Shown piece after piece: positions 63,708-64,000 of a DNA stretch of 64,000 bases. Every line of letters starts with the position of its first letter. Position 1 is the stretch's first letter. A model generated the notes under the pieces. That model was not told the origin of the DNA. It saw only the letters and a list, made by a program, of their open reading frames with translations, and searched no databases. A program made the position numbers and the translations under genes. Origin of the DNA: Bacteroidetes bacterium GWF2_38_335 (GTDB taxonomy: Bacteria > Bacteroidota > Bacteroidia > Bacteroidales > GWF2-38-335); the NCBI GenBank assembly GCA_001769535.1, contig MEOH01000026.1, forward strand, positions 124,001-188,000. The letters are read 5' to 3'.

Positions 63708-64000
63708 ATGTACAGAACTGGCTATAATATAATGATCGTTTTCCTGTTTTTGCTGCCGGCATTGTTATTTTCACAAAGCAGTAAGGATGATTTCATAAAC
63801 GCATCGGTTTTACTGATTAAAAAAGATTATCAGAAAGCCATCGATTATTCTGAAAAATGTATCAGCAATAACTTCCGTGTTGCCGAAGCAAACCTCATGG
63901 CAGGAAAAGCATATTACGAAATGGGAAATTTTGAAAAAGCAATTTCATGCTTTACCCAGGCAAATTCCGGTAAAAACAACGTTGCCGACCTGGAATTGGC
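63708..64000 (+). CDS. TPR-repeat protein, 3' partial
   Basis: The gene begins at 63708 (MYRTGYN) or, more likely by signal quality, at the Met nine codons later; both share the frame, which is open to the window end (about 97 codons visible). A hydrophobic core IVFLFLLPALLFSQ gives a signal peptide. TPR helices follow (DDFINASVLLIKKDYQKAI; EANLMAGKAYYEMGNFEKAI). It probably continues as a larger TPR or OmpA-type envelope protein cotranscribed with the T9SS cargo gene. The end is outside the window. Confidence 0.75.
   Translation, partial: MYRTGYNIMIVFLFLLPALLFSQSSKDDFINASVLLIKKDYQKAIDYSEKCISNNFRVAEANLMAGKAYYEMGNFEKAISCFTQANSGKNNVADLEL

Overview
The window is 64 kb of AT-rich chromosome from a member of the Bacteroidota. 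The lineage call rests on: a CarboxypepD_reg/TonB-dependent receptor; cargo of the type IX secretion system with type A tails (43572 and 30385 genes) and a type B, gliding-motility-type tail (61082 gene); Bacteroidota-restricted families (DUF4301, DUF6702, DUF4369/DUF5106-type thioredoxin proteins, WbqC); weak use of Shine-Dalgarno sequences; and several copies of the Bacteroidota -7 box TAnnTTTG. Many SPII lipoproteins and OmpA/PD40 proteins fit a Gram-negative, probably Bacteroidales-like, environmental organism. No rRNA, tRNA, CRISPR array, prophage or complete insertion sequence was seen. Gene density is high and most genes are ordinary chromosomal ones.

Layout. 1-11.1 kb: tail of a J-domain membrane protein, trmD, a DUF349 protein, a lipoprotein, a TonB-dependent receptor, then pyrG-yidC, closed by a strong terminator. 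11.1-11.6 kb: the only long non-coding gap, with a large inverted repeat. 11.6-14.1 kb: a PIF1-like helicase with HRDC and HTH tails. 14.2-19.6 kb: minus-strand block of GH20 hexosaminidase, WbqC, two paralogous lipoproteins (one single-domain, one triple-domain) and a DUF1573 protein. 19.7-24.5 kb: small envelope genes, a membrane-anchored receiver domain, an OmpA/PD40 protein and two tandem lipoproteins. 24.5-40.5 kb: mostly minus-strand envelope and secreted proteins: two patatins, an LRR protein, a MuiA-like protein, a seven-repeat T9SS cargo, a metallophosphoesterase, a caspase-TPR protein and TerC. 40.5-45 kb: GDPD, a methyltransferase, CYTH and a DUF2271/T9SS protein. 45.2-54.4 kb: a coherent alpha-glucan (glycogen) operon: debranching enzyme, Lys/Ala-rich DUF2934 protein, GT4 glycogen synthase-like enzyme, GH57 amylase, and a 1411-residue GT3-phosphorylase fusion. 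54.5-64 kb: tandem thioredoxin-like proteins, DUF4301, xerD, aroQ, DUF6702, a large T9SS type B cargo and the start of a TPR protein.

The most striking observation is the DUF1573 gene (14226-15044, minus strand). Its frame is interrupted by one TGA exactly where the family has the first cysteine of its SCGCT signature, the homology continues perfectly in frame behind it, and a small hairpin with a GU-starting loop lies 16 nt downstream. It is either an undescribed selenocysteine-containing DUF1573 protein or a single-base nonsense change or error. A second frame, the caspase-TPR gene, is also split by one in-frame TGA but without such context. TGA is a genuine stop elsewhere in the window, so the genetic code is not globally changed.
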